The notes under the pieces: generated by a model | Databases searched by the model: none | What the model was told of the DNA's origin: nothing | The model's input: the letters and a program-made list of their open reading frames with translations, nothing else | Origin: Parabacteroides massiliensis | GTDB taxonomy: Bacteria; Bacteroidota; Bacteroidia; Bacteroidales; Tannerellaceae | Direction: 5' to 3' | NCBI RefSeq assembly: GCF_900155425.1 | Contig: NZ_LT700189.1 | Location: 861,787 to 925,786 of the forward strand | DNA: 64,000 nucleotides | Shown here: one piece after another, positions 41,225-51,438 of the stretch | Numbering within the stretch: position 1 is the stretch's first letter | Layout: each line of letters begins with the position of its first letter | Translations under genes and position numbers: made by a program

Positions 41225-44200
41225 ATGGTAAAATTCTTCATAAACAGACCGATATTCGCTACCGTCCTCGCCCTGATCCTGGTGGTAGCCGGATTGGTCA
41301 CGCTACATATACTTCCTATCGCGCAATATCCGGAAATCACGCCGCCGACCGTACAGGTTTCGGCTTTCTACCCGGGTGCGGATGCGGAAACAGTGGCGCA
41401 GACCGTAGGATTGCCCATCGAACAACAGGTGAACGGTGTGGACGGAATGCTCTATATGAGCTCCAACTCTTCCAGCTCGGGAGCCTACTCGCTGACCATC
41501 ACGTTCGCAGTCGGAACCGATATCGACATGGCGACCGTCATGGTGCAGAACCGTGTCAGCATTGCACAAAGCAGCCTGCCGGAAGCCGTGATCGTACAAG
41601 GCATCACCACCAAGAAGCAATCGTCCAACATCGTCATGATGCTGACGCTGAGCGCCCGCGACTCCACATACAGCGGGCTATACCTGAGCAACTACGCCAG
41701 CCTCAACATGACGGACGAGTTGACACGTCTGCCGGGAGTCGGCTCCGTCAGTGTCATGGGAGCCGGAAGCTACAGCATGCGTATATGGCTCGACCCGAAC
41801 GCCATGCGTATCCGTAACCTAACACCGGACATGATCTTCCAGGCAATCTCGACACAGAACACACAGGTTTCGGCCGGTTACGTCGGGCAGCCGATAGCCC
41901 AAGCGGACAATCCGTTCCAGTACACGTTGACGGTTAAAGGTCGCTTGACGACTCCTGAAGAATTCGGAGACATCATCCTCCGTACGGAAGAGGGCGGAAA
42001 AATCCTCCGACTGAAGGATGTCGCCCGTATCGAACTGGGCAGTTCTTCCTATAATGTCACCTCCAAACTGAAAGGCCGGCCGAGTGCCGCCATAGCCATT
42101 TACCAGCTCCCCGGCTCCAATTCGCTGGAAGTGGCCAAAGGGGTACGGGAGAAAATGGAACAGTTGGCGGCGAACCTGCCGGAAGGAGTCGTTTATGACG
42201 TGACACTGGACACGACGCAGGTGATCAATGCCTCCATCGACGAAGTGCTCGTCACTTTCCTGGAGACGACAGCCCTCGTCATACTGGTTATCTTCCTGTT
42301 CCTCCAGAACTTCCGTGCCGTCATCATTCCCTGTATCACCATCCCCGTCTCTCTGATAGGGACACTGGCGGTCATGTCGGCCTTGGGATTCTCGATCAAC
42401 ACGCTGACTTTGTTCGGGTTGATCCTGGCCATCGCGATCGTGGTGGACGACGCGATCGTGGTGGTGGAAAACTCGTCGCGGCTCATGGATACGGGGAAAT
42501 ATACCGCCCGTGAAGCCGTGACAGAAGCGATGGAAGAAATTGTCGGCCCGATCGTAGGCGTCGTGCTGGTGTTGCTGGCCGTCTTTATCCCGACGACCTT
42601 CATCAGCGGTATCTCCGGGCAATTATACAAACAATTCGCCCTGACAATCGCTGCCGCCACCGTCTTAAGCGGTTTCAACTCGCTGACGCTTACGCCCGCC
42701 CTGTGCGCCCTGTTCCTGCAGGCGAACAAAGAGCCGAAATTCTTTGTATTCAAAGCCTTCAACAAGGGGTTCGGCAAAACCCAGAAAATATATGACGCCA
42801 TTGTCGGCCGCATGCTGAAAAGCCCGTTTGCCACGATGGTGGTATTCGGGGTCATAACGGTCATTGCCGTCGTCATGTTCATGCGCTGGCCGACCACATT
42901 CATCCCGGAAGAGGATGACGGTTATTTCCTGGTATCCTCCCAGCTCCCGCCGGCAGCCAGCCTGAGCCGTACGGAAGCCGTCGGGAAGCAGATCGACAAG
43001 ATCCTCGACAGCTATCCAGAAGTCAAGACCTATATCGGGGTAAACGGTTTCTCCATCATGGGTGGCGGCGAACTCTCGAACGCCGGGACCTATTTCGTGA
43101 TCCTGAAAAACTGGAACGAGCGAAAAGGCAAAGAGCATACCGCCTCGGCCGTCGTAAACCGTTTCAACCGCGAAGCCTACGGCATCCAGGAAGCACAGAT
43201 ATTCGCAATGGTCCCTCCTGCCATCCCCGGATTGGGAGCTTCGGGAGGCCTGCAACTCCAATTGGAGGACCGTAAGAATCTGGGACCGACGGAGATGCAG
43301 CATGCCATCGAAACACTGCAAGCCACGTACCGGAGCAAACCGCAACTGCTCAGCCTTTCCAGCATGTATCAAGCCAACGTTCCGCAATACAAACTGGAGA
43401 TCGACCGCGACAAGGTGCAATTGCTCGGCCTGCAGCTCAACCAGGTTTTCGCGACTCTAAGCTACTACATGGGGGCTGCCTATGTAAACGATTTCGTCGA
43501 ATTCGGGCGTATCTACCAGGTCAAGATCGAGGCCAACGACCAGGCTCAAAAACTTATAGACGACGTGTTGCACCTGAGCCTCGAAAACAAGTCAGGCAAA
43601 ATGGTCCCTTTCTCCGCCTTTACGGAGGTGAAGGAGCAGTTGGGATTGGACCAGATCAACCTGTATAATATGTATAAGTCGGCATCCATCACCTGCATAG
43701 CCAATCCGAAATATAGTTCCGGCGAAGCGATCCAGGCCATGGAAGAGCTCGTACAGGAACAGTTAGGCAACAATTTCGGATACGAATGGACCTCCGTCGC
43801 TTATCAGGAAACGAAAGCGGGTTCCACCACCATGCTCGTCTTTGCAATGGCCCTTTTGGTCGCCTTCCTGGTCCTTTCGGCCCAGTATGAAAGCTGGACA
43901 AGCCCGATCGCTGCCATTATGGGACTTCCGATCGCCTTGTTAGGAGCCATTTTGGGATGTTTCGTCATGGGCGTGCCGGTCAGCATTTATACGCAAATCG
44001 GTATCATCCTGCTGATCGCCCTCTCGGCGAAGAACGGTATCCTGATTGTCGAATTTGCCCGCGACTACCACAAAGCCGGTAACCCGATACGCGAAGCCGC
44101 GCTCGAAGCCGGTCATGTCCGCCTGCGTCCGATCCTGATGACTTCGTTCGCATTCGTCTTAGGAGTCATGCCTTTGCTGTTTGCAACGGGAGCCGGAGCG

Positions 44201-44347
44201 GGAAGCCGCCTGTCCTTAGGCGCGGCAGTCGTATTCGGCATGGCGGTAAACACCATTTTTGCCACGATGTTTATCCCCAGCTTCTACGAGTTGATGCAAT
44301 TATTCCAGGAAAAGGTATTGGACAAATTCAACCGGAAACAGAAATAA
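41225..44347 (+). CDS. RND multidrug efflux permease (AcrB/HAE-1 family)
   Basis: This 1040-residue inner-membrane pump has 12 helices. The proton-relay TM4 carries [11 protein letters not shown] (Asp-Asp pair), and TM10 [19 protein letters not shown] carries the relay Lys. [21 protein letters not shown] opens TM1 and [20 protein letters not shown] starts the first porter loop. The two large periplasmic loops are complete, so it should be active. Substrates may be drugs or bile salts, as usual in gut Bacteroidales; that is inference. It closes the three-gene operon, and no adjacent regulator gene is seen. Confidence 0.96.
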   Translation: MVKFFINRPIFATVLALILVVAGLVTLHILPIAQYPEITPPTVQVSAFYPGADAETVAQTVGLPIEQQVNGVDGMLYMSSNSSSSGAYSLTITFAVGTDIDMATVMVQNRVSIAQSSLPEAVIVQGITTKKQSSNIVMMLTLSARDSTYSGLYLSNYASLNMTDELTRLPGVGSVSVMGAGSYSMRIWLDPNAMRIRNLTPDMIFQAISTQNTQVSAGYVGQPIAQADNPFQYTLTVKGRLTTPEEFGDIILRTEEGGKILRLKDVARIELGSSSYNVTSKLKGRPSAAIAIYQLPGSNSLEVAKGVREKMEQLAANLPEGVVYDVTLDTTQVINASIDEVLVTFLETTALVILVIFLFLQNFRAVIIPCITIPVSLIGTLAVMSALGFSINTLTLFGLILAIAIVVDDAIVVVENSSRLMDTGKYTAREAVTEAMEEIVGPIVGVVLVLLAVFIPTTFISGISGQLYKQFALTIAAATVLSGFNSLTLTPALCALFLQANKEPKFFVFKAFNKGFGKTQKIYDAIVGRMLKSPFATMVVFGVITVIAVVMFMRWPTTFIPEEDDGYFLVSSQLPPAASLSRTEAVGKQIDKILDSYPEVKTYIGVNGFSIMGGGELSNAGTYFVILKNWNERKGKEHTASAVVNRFNREAYGIQEAQIFAMVPPAIPGLGASGGLQLQLEDRKNLGPTEMQHAIETLQATYRSKPQLLSLSSMYQANVPQYKLEIDRDKVQLLGLQLNQVFATLSYYMGAAYVNDFVEFGRIYQVKIEANDQAQKLIDDVLHLSLENKSGKMVPFSAFTEVKEQLGLDQINLYNMYKSASITCIANPKYSSGEAIQAMEELVQEQLGNNFGYEWTSVAYQETKAGSTTMLVFAMALLVAFLVLSAQYESWTSPIAAIMGLPIALLGAILGCFVMGVPVSIYTQIGIILLIALSAKNGILIVEFARDYHKAGNPIREAALEAGHVRLRPILMTSFAFVLGVMPLLFATGAGAGSRLSLGAAVVFGMAVNTIFATMFIPSFYELMQLFQEKVLDKFNRKQK

Positions 44348-44402
44348 GCCGGGATACGGGTGGTAACGCCACCGGACACACATAGACATAATCCAAACAT
44401 CA

Positions 44403-44514
44403 GGGGTTGTCTAAAAAGTCACTCATTCATCCTTGAGAACACTTTTCAGACAACCCCTTTATTGTGGCAAAGGCTGTTTTGACACTGCCGAAAAGGGACT
44501 TTTTAGACAGCCCC
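44403..44514. repeat. MITE-like inverted repeat element
   Basis: GGGGTTGTCTAAAAAGTCAC (44403-44422) and GGGACTTTTTAGACAGCCCC (44495-44514) are near-perfect terminal inverted repeats of a 112-base element with no gene. An inner copy ACTTTTCAGACAACCCC (44441-44457) pairs with the left end as a hairpin. It lies between the RND operon and the convergent fmt gene and may also act as terminator. The GGGGCTGTCTAAAAAGT end resembles IS ends. Confidence 0.6.
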
Positions 44515-44523
44515 TTTTCTTTA

Positions 44524-45498
44524 TCAATCGACTTTATATTCTCCTATCTGCTTGAACCCGTTCAGGAAATCCGCAACCGGCAGACGTTTCTTACCGGCCA
44601 GTTGCACGGACAGCAGACGCAGATATCCGTCTTCCACTGCGATATCGATATAACTCTTACGATCGGTCCGGATGGTTCCGACGGGAAGTTCATGCGCGGC
44701 AGGGTGTTTCTCTGCCTGATAGATTTTCAAAGAGGTGCGCACGCCTTCCGGAGAAACGATTTCGGTCCAGGCCGCCGGATAGGGAGACAGACCGCGGACG
44801 AAGTCATAGATCTTTTTCACCGGCTGATGCCAGTCGATACGGCAAGTCTCCTTGAAAATCTTCGGAGCGGGACGAAGTTCGGAAGGATCTTTGTAAAATT
44901 CTTCCTGAGGGACAGCATCCGTTTTTCCTTCCAACAGCAAATCGACGGTCTCCAACACCAAGCCGGCTCCCATTGTCATCAGTGAATCATGAACAATGCC
45001 CACATCATCCGTATCGGCAACAGGCAGATGCTTCTGGCGGATGATCTTGCCCGTGTCGATCTCGTGGGTCAGGAAAAAGGTAGTCACACCGGTTTCCGTA
45101 TCTCCGTTGATCACCGCCCAGTTGATAGGCGCAGCTCCTCTGTATTGGGGGAGCAAAGAGGCATGGAGGTTGAACGTCCCCAGACGAGGCATATTCCAGA
45201 CAACCTCCGGCAGCATACGGAAAGCGACAACGATCTGCAAGTCCGCCTTCAAAGCCCGCAGCTCGGAAAGGAAAGCTTCATCTTTCAGTTTTTCGGGCTG
45301 GAGCACCGGCAATCCCTTCGACAGGGCATATTGCTTCACCGGACTTGCCTGCAGGACACTGCCATGACGGCCGACCGGCTTGTCCGGCATCGTTATCACC
45401 CCGACTATATTATATCCGCCCTCAACCAAGGCACGCAGGCTCTCCACCGCAAAATCGGGAGTGCCCATATAAACGATTCGTAAATCTTCTTTCTTCAT
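44524..45498 (-). CDS. fmt: Methionyl-tRNA formyltransferase
   Basis: This 324-residue enzyme formylates initiator Met-tRNA. RIVYMGTPDFAVESLRALVE is the N-terminal Rossmann start, GTFNLHASLLPQYRGAAPIN carries the formyl-tetrahydrofolate site and catalytic Asn/His, and THEIDTGKIIRQ the catalytic Asp. The C-terminal OB-fold part (about 210-324) binds tRNA. It is the last gene of a minus-strand run with tsaC, a sugar transferase and ClC, 5 nt after the ClC stop. Confidence 0.97.
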   Translation of the reverse strand: MKKEDLRIVYMGTPDFAVESLRALVEGGYNIVGVITMPDKPVGRHGSVLQASPVKQYALSKGLPVLQPEKLKDEAFLSELRALKADLQIVVAFRMLPEVVWNMPRLGTFNLHASLLPQYRGAAPINWAVINGDTETGVTTFFLTHEIDTGKIIRQKHLPVADTDDVGIVHDSLMTMGAGLVLETVDLLLEGKTDAVPQEEFYKDPSELRPAPKIFKETCRIDWHQPVKKIYDFVRGLSPYPAAWTEIVSPEGVRTSLKIYQAEKHPAAHELPVGTIRTDRKSYIDIAVEDGYLRLLSVQLAGKKRLPVADFLNGFKQIGEYKVD

Positions 45499-45503
45499 TT
45501 TTT

Positions 45504-47291
45504 TTAATCTCCTGAAAAGTTTTCAACCAACACTTCGCGGTATGAATTAAATATCTTCGATTTGGACATAAAGCCGATGTATCGTCCCTCCTCGTCCACG
45601 ACCGGCAGGTTCCAGGCTTTCGTATCGTCAAAGACACGCATGATCTGCTCCATGGGCGTCCCTACCTGGATCTTGGCAGGCGCCGAGACCATGAACTTGG
45701 AGACGTGGAAACGGTTGTATAGCTCCGGCCGGAACATGATGTTACGGATGTTATCCAACAGGACGAGCCCCAGCAGGATTCCTCGCTCGTCGATGACCGG
45801 AAACGTGTTTCGCCCGCTTTTGGCAATCACCTTCACCATATCTCCCAATGACATTTCGGGAGAGACGGTCAGGAAGTCGCGCTCGATCACACTGTCGGTA
45901 TTCAGCAACGTCAGCACGGCACGGTCTTTATGATGGGTGAGCAACTCTCCTTTTTGGGCCAGACGCATCGAATAGATACTGTGCGGAAGGAACATCTTGA
46001 TCGTGATATAGGAACTCACGGATACGATCATCAGCGGAAGGAAAAGAGCATATCCGCCGGTCAGCTCGGCAATCAGGAAAACACCGGTCAGCGGCGCATG
46101 CATGACGCCGGACATGATTCCCGCCATTCCCAACAAGGCGAAATTCTTCTCCGACAGATACATCGTAAAAGGAAAATAGTTGGACGCATGCGCAAACACG
46201 AACCCGGCTATACATCCCAGGTACAAACTGGGAGCGAATATACCACCGCAACCACCGCCTGCATTCGTCGCACTCGAAGCAAAGACCTTGAACAACAAGA
46301 TCAGCGTAAGGAATATCTGCAATCCCCAATAGGTATCGTTCAGGCTGTAGAACATACTCTTATCCATGATATGGGAGAACTGTCCGTTCAACAAAGACGA
46401 GATCGTGTCGTAACCTTCACCGTAGAGCGGCGGGAATATGAAGATCAGCACACTCAGCATGATCCCCCCGACGACGAATTTCTTCCAGTAATTATTCAAG
46501 CTCCGGTACATCCCCTCGACCCGGTTCATGACTTTGGTGAAATAGAGAGACACCAGGCCGCAGAAGACACCAAGCAGCAGCACATAAGGGATGCGCTCGA
46601 TCACAAACGCTTCGGTCTGCGAAAAGGGGAACATCGCTTCCGTACCCGTAAAGATATAGGAGACCGTCGCAGCCGTCACCGAAGTGATGAGCAGGGGCAA
46701 CACCGACGTCATCGTCAGGTCCAGCAACAGAACTTCCACCACAAACACCACCCCGGCTATCGGCGCCTTGAAGATGCCGGCTATCGCACCGGCAGCACCG
46801 CAGCCGACCAACAGCATCAGCGTCTTTTGCTCCATGCGGAACAGGCGGCCCAGGTTGGAACCGATCGCCGCTCCCGTCAACACGATAGGCGCTTCCGCTC
46901 CGACCGACCCACCGAAACCGATGGTGACGGAACTGGCGACAATGGATGTCCATATGTTATGGGGTTTGATGCGGCTCTTTCGTTGGGATATGGCATAGAG
47001 TATCTTCGTCACCCCGTGGCTGATATCATCCCGTACGATATACTTCACAAACAAGCCGGCAAGCAGGATGCCGATCACCGGATAAAGCAGGTACAGGTAG
47101 TTCGCTCCATCCAGATTGAAATTGCCGGTCAGAAGATGCTGTATGAAGTGGATGATCGACTTCAGGATAATAGCCGCCGCCGCCGTGCAGATACCGACCA
47201 GGAAACTCACGACCAGTATGAAATGCTTCTCTTTTATATGCTTGTCCCGCCACAGCAGGAAGCGATAGAAAAATTGAAAATTATCCTTCAT
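45504..47291 (-). CDS. ClC chloride channel/antiporter with CBS domains
   Basis: This 595-residue inner-membrane protein has the ClC core (about 20-440). GFGGSVGAEAPIVLTGAAIGSNLG holds the gating Glu in the GxExP-type motif (GAEAP here). GGGCGGIFAPSLYLG is the second selectivity motif and ends helix N. Two CBS domains (about 470-590: LTVSPEMSLGDMVKVIAKS and VGTPMEQIMRVFDDTKAW) may bind nucleotides. It probably exchanges chloride for protons. ATG 47291 is chosen over GTG 47297. The tsaC-sugar transferase genes precede it and fmt follows. Confidence 0.94.
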   Translation of the reverse strand: MKDNFQFFYRFLLWRDKHIKEKHFILVVSFLVGICTAAAAIILKSIIHFIQHLLTGNFNLDGANYLYLLYPVIGILLAGLFVKYIVRDDISHGVTKILYAISQRKSRIKPHNIWTSIVASSVTIGFGGSVGAEAPIVLTGAAIGSNLGRLFRMEQKTLMLLVGCGAAGAIAGIFKAPIAGVVFVVEVLLLDLTMTSVLPLLITSVTAATVSYIFTGTEAMFPFSQTEAFVIERIPYVLLLGVFCGLVSLYFTKVMNRVEGMYRSLNNYWKKFVVGGIMLSVLIFIFPPLYGEGYDTISSLLNGQFSHIMDKSMFYSLNDTYWGLQIFLTLILLFKVFASSATNAGGGCGGIFAPSLYLGCIAGFVFAHASNYFPFTMYLSEKNFALLGMAGIMSGVMHAPLTGVFLIAELTGGYALFLPLMIVSVSSYITIKMFLPHSIYSMRLAQKGELLTHHKDRAVLTLLNTDSVIERDFLTVSPEMSLGDMVKVIAKSGRNTFPVIDERGILLGLVLLDNIRNIMFRPELYNRFHVSKFMVSAPAKIQVGTPMEQIMRVFDDTKAWNLPVVDEEGRYIGFMSKSKIFNSYREVLVENFSGD

Positions 47292-47334
47292 AATCACACA
47301 ACCTCTAATTTTTTTATTTTTAATTCCTAATTCG

Positions 47335-48738
47335 TCAAATCCCCTTACCGGTGATTACTGTTTTAACCGTATAGATCAGAATTGTCAGATCCAATGTCAG
47401 CGACATATTTTCGTAATACAATATATCATATTCCATACGCTCCACCATCTTGTCCACATTCGCCGCATAACCGTATTTCACCATCCCCAACGAGGTAATG
47501 CCCGGACGGACGTTGTGCAGCAGATAGTAGTAAGGAGCCGTCTTGACAATCTCGTCGATAAAATATTTCCGTTCGGGGCGCGGTCCGACCATCGACATAT
47601 CCCCTTTCAGCACGTTCCAGAACTGCGGCAATTCGTCCAGCCGGTATTTCCGCATGATACGTCCGAAAGGCGTTACACGCGGATCATCTTCCGATGAAAG
47701 CGCCGGGCCGTTCTCTTCGGCATCGACATACATGGAGCGGAACTTGTACATCAAAAACGGCTGTCCGAGATAACCGATCCGCTCCTGGCGGAAGAACACG
47801 GGCCCCGGAGAGTCTTTCTTCACCCGCCACGCGATATAGACGAATAAGGGAGAGAGCAACAGCAAGGCCACTGCGGAACAGGCCTTGTCCAGAAAAAGCT
47901 TTATGTTTTGTTCGGCCGGCGAGAAGTTGTTATCCGTCACGTCGACCAACGGGATTCCCCGTATCGTCCGAAGCCGGATTTTCGACAGCATGTCGAACCG
48001 GTCCGCCAGCACTTTTATCGGGCGTTTATACCGGTAGAGCGAATAGAGGATGCCCATGAGCGCCTTGTTATTCTTCGACTCGACAGCCAGAACGATTTCG
48101 TCCACATTCACTTTTCCCATCAGAAGCGGAATGTCTGCCACCGTCCCCACGACCTGTTTCCGGTCGGCCTTGACCGGCGTCTTCTCGTCTTCGGCGACAA
48201 AGCCGCAAATATCATAGCCCAGGCGATACAGATCGCGGGCGATGCGGACCGCTTTCTCTCCCGCTCCGACAATCAGCACGTTCATCGCCCACTCCCGGTT
48301 CTTTATTTTCCGTACTCCGTTCTGCGTAATCAGCAAACGCGGGATATAGGTCAGGAAGAACTGCAATCCGAACATTCCGAAGAACAGCTTGTAATAGATG
48401 TCGATCGACCGGGGAATATCGTCGAGCAGCAAAGTAAAGAAGACGAAAATCGTCCCGATCAACACGGTGATGAATGTCGAGAAAAGTTCGGTGAGGCGAG
48501 ATTTCCCGAACGGCTTGTTGTAATAGCCAGAAAAATAGTAAAGCACCAGCCAGAAAAAGGGAATGACAATCTGGCCGGAAAGAACGCCCGGATATAGCAA
48601 ATAATCAAGCAGACTATCTGTCCCTTCATTAATGACATACAAGACTTCATAACGGAGGGTATTGAATAACAACCACGCAACCGAAGCCGATATGAAATCC
48701 GACAATATGTATTTTTCCGCCTGCTTGTTCTTCTTCAT
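47335..48738 (-). CDS. Polyprenyl-phosphate sugar phosphotransferase (initiating exopolysaccharide transferase)
   Basis: This 467-residue protein has four to five N-terminal helices (about 10-135), a Rossmann CoA-binding-like part (about 145-255, NVLIVGAGEKAVRIARDLYR), one more helix (about 275-295) and the catalytic bacterial sugar transferase domain. GPVFFRQERIGYLGQPF, KFRSMYVDAEE, RKYRLDELPQFWNVLKGDMS and VGPRPER are the motifs that hold phosphate and Mg. It starts surface polysaccharide units by placing a sugar phosphate on undecaprenyl phosphate. It starts 2 nt after the tsaC stop, so both are co-translated. Confidence 0.94.
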   Translation of the reverse strand: MKKNKQAEKYILSDFISASVAWLLFNTLRYEVLYVINEGTDSLLDYLLYPGVLSGQIVIPFFWLVLYYFSGYYNKPFGKSRLTELFSTFITVLIGTIFVFFTLLLDDIPRSIDIYYKLFFGMFGLQFFLTYIPRLLITQNGVRKIKNREWAMNVLIVGAGEKAVRIARDLYRLGYDICGFVAEDEKTPVKADRKQVVGTVADIPLLMGKVNVDEIVLAVESKNNKALMGILYSLYRYKRPIKVLADRFDMLSKIRLRTIRGIPLVDVTDNNFSPAEQNIKLFLDKACSAVALLLLSPLFVYIAWRVKKDSPGPVFFRQERIGYLGQPFLMYKFRSMYVDAEENGPALSSEDDPRVTPFGRIMRKYRLDELPQFWNVLKGDMSMVGPRPERKYFIDEIVKTAPYYYLLHNVRPGITSLGMVKYGYAANVDKMVERMEYDILYYENMSLTLDLTILIYTVKTVITGKGI

Positions 48739-48740
48739 TT

Positions 48741-49301
48741 TTATCTGATTACCTGAATAACGCCACCGTCTCCTAATTTGATGATATTGGAAGGTTTGGC
48801 CTTGCTCGTATCATCCTGGCGATATTTCACAACATAATCGACCCCGTTCTTAATAATGTCCGACACCTCGCTGAAATTGCCCGGCGAAGGTTCGCCGCTC
48901 ACGTTGGCCGAAGTAGAGACCAACGGCTTGCGGAAACGTTCGCACAGTTTATGGGAGAACTCTTCACCGGTCACCCGTATGCCGACGCTTGCGTCTTCAC
49001 CCAAAAGATTCTTCGCCAGATTCTTCGCATGAGGATAGATAATCGTAAGCGGTTTATCCGCCACCTCGATCAGGTCCCAGGCTATGTCGGGCATATCCGA
49101 CACGTACATGCTCAGTCTTGCCGGGCTGTCGACCAATACCAACATGGCCTTATTGTCCGTTCTTTTCTTCAGCTCGTACACTTTCTGTACGGCTTTCTCA
49201 TTGGTCGCATCGCAACCGATCCCCCAGATCGTATCTGTAGGATAGAGTATTATGCCTCCCGCCCGCATGATTTCGCAGGCTTTTTGAATGTCTTCCGTCA
49301 T
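48741..49301 (-). CDS. tsaC: L-threonylcarbamoyladenylate synthase
   Basis: This 186-residue YrdC-domain enzyme makes threonylcarbamoyl-AMP for the t6A modification of tRNA. GGIILYPTDTIWGIGCDATNEKAV and VYELKKRTDNKAMLVLVDS are the ATP/threonine-binding signature. GIRVTGEEFSHKLCERFRKP and STSANVSGEPSP complete the fold. It is the short TsaC form, not the longer Sua5. ATG 49301 gives MTEDIQKACEI; upstream frame to 49355 is not coding-like. It starts the four-gene unit ending in fmt. Confidence 0.95.
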   Translation of the reverse strand: MTEDIQKACEIMRAGGIILYPTDTIWGIGCDATNEKAVQKVYELKKRTDNKAMLVLVDSPARLSMYVSDMPDIAWDLIEVADKPLTIIYPHAKNLAKNLLGEDASVGIRVTGEEFSHKLCERFRKPLVSTSANVSGEPSPGNFSEVSDIIKNGVDYVVKYRQDDTSKAKPSNIIKLGDGGVIQVIR

Positions 49302-49704
49302 CGTTGTTTTCAATAATGTCACAAATGTACAAATCATTCGCGGACTTGGAAACAAATGAAATAAAAATTAGATGCCTATGTAATCTATATTCCGCATTGC
49401 CGAAAATATTTTCGACAATGCGGAACATCTTCTTGACAACGTCATTTATATACACGACATTGGCAAAAACAAATTACACTTGCATCCGATTGCGGATTCA
49501 CTAAAAGGGACATCAATTCCCATGCAGAAGAAATGAATGCAAATTTCCCGGAAATTATAATTTAATAAAAAAGCAAGCCGCCAAACAAAAATATCCATTT
49601 ATATTATCTAACTTTACGGATTCAAATATATTGGGGGCTTTATCACCATAAGCCCGCATACCCGATATGTTTCTGAGACGAAAAAAAAGAAAAAACAATA
49701 TATA
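49302..49704. other. Divergent intergenic region between tsaC and recJ
   Basis: This gap has 403 bases. A candidate tsaC -7 box TACATTTG sits at 49322-49329 (minus strand), without a well-spaced -33. The palindrome at 49390-49425 lies in the middle. A weak recJ -7 box TAACTTTA is at 49609-49616. No gene or RNA is seen. Confidence 0.55.
49390..49425. repeat. 36-bp palindrome between tsaC and recJ
   Basis: TTCCGCATTGCCGAAAAT (49390-49407) and ATTTTCGACAATGCGGAA (49408-49425) are reverse complements with one mismatch and no loop. It could be an operator or a cruciform site between the divergent units. Confidence 0.65.
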
Positions 49705-51429
49705 ATGATTACAAAATGGAACTTTCGAACCCCAACAGAAGAAGAGTTACATAAGAGAGACAAGCTGGCAGGCGAACTGGGACTCAGTCCGGTCGTATGT
49801 CTTTTGCTCGTTCAACGAGGACTCACCACTGTTGAAGAGGTGAAGAAATTCTTTAAACCCAGCTTGAACGACCTGCATGATCCATTCCTCATGCCGGATA
49901 TGGAAAAGGCCGTCAAGCGCTTGAACAAAGCATTGGGTAATAAAGAAAAGATTTTGATTTACGGAGACTACGACGTAGACGGCACAACCGCCGTTTCGTT
50001 GGTCTACAAGTATTTGCGTCCTTATTCGTCGGCTTTGGATTTTTATATTCCGGACCGCTATGACGAAGGATACGGGATTTCGTATAAAGGGATCGACTAC
50101 GCCCGGGATAACGGGATCACGCTGGTCATCTCGCTCGACTGCGGCATCAAAGCCATCGAAAAGATCGAATATGCCAACCGATTGGGCATCGACTTCATCA
50201 TCTGCGACCACCATATGCCGGACGACACGCTGCCGGATGCGGTCGCCGTGCTGGATGCCAAGCGGGTGGACTCCGTCTATCCGTACGAACACCTGTCGGG
50301 ATGCGGCGTCGGTTTCAAGTTCATGCAGGCATTCGCCAAAAGCAACAACTTCCCGTTTGCCGACCTGGAGAAACTGCTGGAGCTGACCGCCGTCAGCATC
50401 GCTTCGGACATCGTCCCCATCACCGGCGAAAACCGCATACTGGCCTATTACGGCCTGAAACAGCTCAACAGCAATCCGAGCCTCGGCCTGAAAGGGATCA
50501 TCGACATCTGCGGCTTATCGGGCAAAGAGATCACGATCAGCGACATCGTCTTTAAGATCGGGCCGCGCATCAACGCTTCCGGCCGCATGATGAACGGCAA
50601 GGAGGCGGTCGAACTGCTCCTGGCGAAGGATGTGGACGTGGCACGCGAAAAGAGCGAAAGCATCAACCAATATAACGAAGAACGCCGCGAACTGGACAAG
50701 AAGATCACGGACGAGGCGAACGCCATCATCGACGAATTCCAGAATATGGAAGACCGCAAGGCGATCATCGTCTACAATCCGGGGTGGCACAAAGGGGTGA
50801 TCGGGATCGTCGCTTCACGCCTGACGGAAAAATATTACCGCCCGGCAGTCGTCCTGACGAAATCGTCCGAACTGATAACCGGTTCCGCACGTTCGGTTAC
50901 GGGATTCGACATATACAAAGCAATCGAAAACTGCCGCGACCTGTTGGAAAACTTCGGGGGCCACACCTATGCCGCCGGGCTCTCCCTGAAAGAAGAGAAT
51001 CTGGAAGCCTTTACCCAGCGGTTCCTCAAACTGGCTGCCGACGAGATCATCCCCGAACAGATGATACCGCAGATCGACATAGATGCCGTACTGGACCTGC
51101 AAGATATCAACGCCAAGTTCATGAGCGAACTGAAAAAGATGAACCCGTTCGGCCCGGACAACCAGAAGCCCGTATTCTGCTCGCTCGGAGTCAAGGATTA
51201 CGGAACCAGCAAACTGGTCGGGAAAGACTTGGAACATATCAAGCTGGAACTGATCGACGACAAGTCGAACACGCCGATACACGGCATCGCTTTCGGCATG
51301 CACCAGCACAATGCGTATATCAAGGAGATGAAACCTTTCAATATCTGCTACACCATCGAGGAGAACACCTACAACGGCAACACGTCGTTGCAACTGATGG
51401 TGAAGGACATCAAGGAGAACGATATATGA
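49705..51429 (+). CDS. recJ: Single-stranded-DNA-specific exonuclease RecJ
   Basis: This 574-residue nuclease degrades single-stranded DNA from the 5' end. The DHH motifs are clear: GDYDVDGTTAVSL, VISLDCGIKA, ICDHHMPDDTLPDAVAVLD, and FKIGPRINASGRM near 275. GWHKGVIGIVASRLTEKYYRP and GGHTYAAGLSL form the DHHA1 domain, and the C-terminal OB-fold has PFGPDNQKPVF. It works with RecQ, whose gene starts 9 nt later, in RecF-pathway recombination. Confidence 0.97.
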   Translation: MITKWNFRTPTEEELHKRDKLAGELGLSPVVCLLLVQRGLTTVEEVKKFFKPSLNDLHDPFLMPDMEKAVKRLNKALGNKEKILIYGDYDVDGTTAVSLVYKYLRPYSSALDFYIPDRYDEGYGISYKGIDYARDNGITLVISLDCGIKAIEKIEYANRLGIDFIICDHHMPDDTLPDAVAVLDAKRVDSVYPYEHLSGCGVGFKFMQAFAKSNNFPFADLEKLLELTAVSIASDIVPITGENRILAYYGLKQLNSNPSLGLKGIIDICGLSGKEITISDIVFKIGPRINASGRMMNGKEAVELLLAKDVDVAREKSESINQYNEERRELDKKITDEANAIIDEFQNMEDRKAIIVYNPGWHKGVIGIVASRLTEKYYRPAVVLTKSSELITGSARSVTGFDIYKAIENCRDLLENFGGHTYAAGLSLKEENLEAFTQRFLKLAADEIIPEQMIPQIDIDAVLDLQDINAKFMSELKKMNPFGPDNQKPVFCSLGVKDYGTSKLVGKDLEHIKLELIDDKSNTPIHGIAFGMHQHNAYIKEMKPFNICYTIEENTYNGNTSLQLMVKDIKENDI

Positions 51430-51438
51430 AGGGATGCG

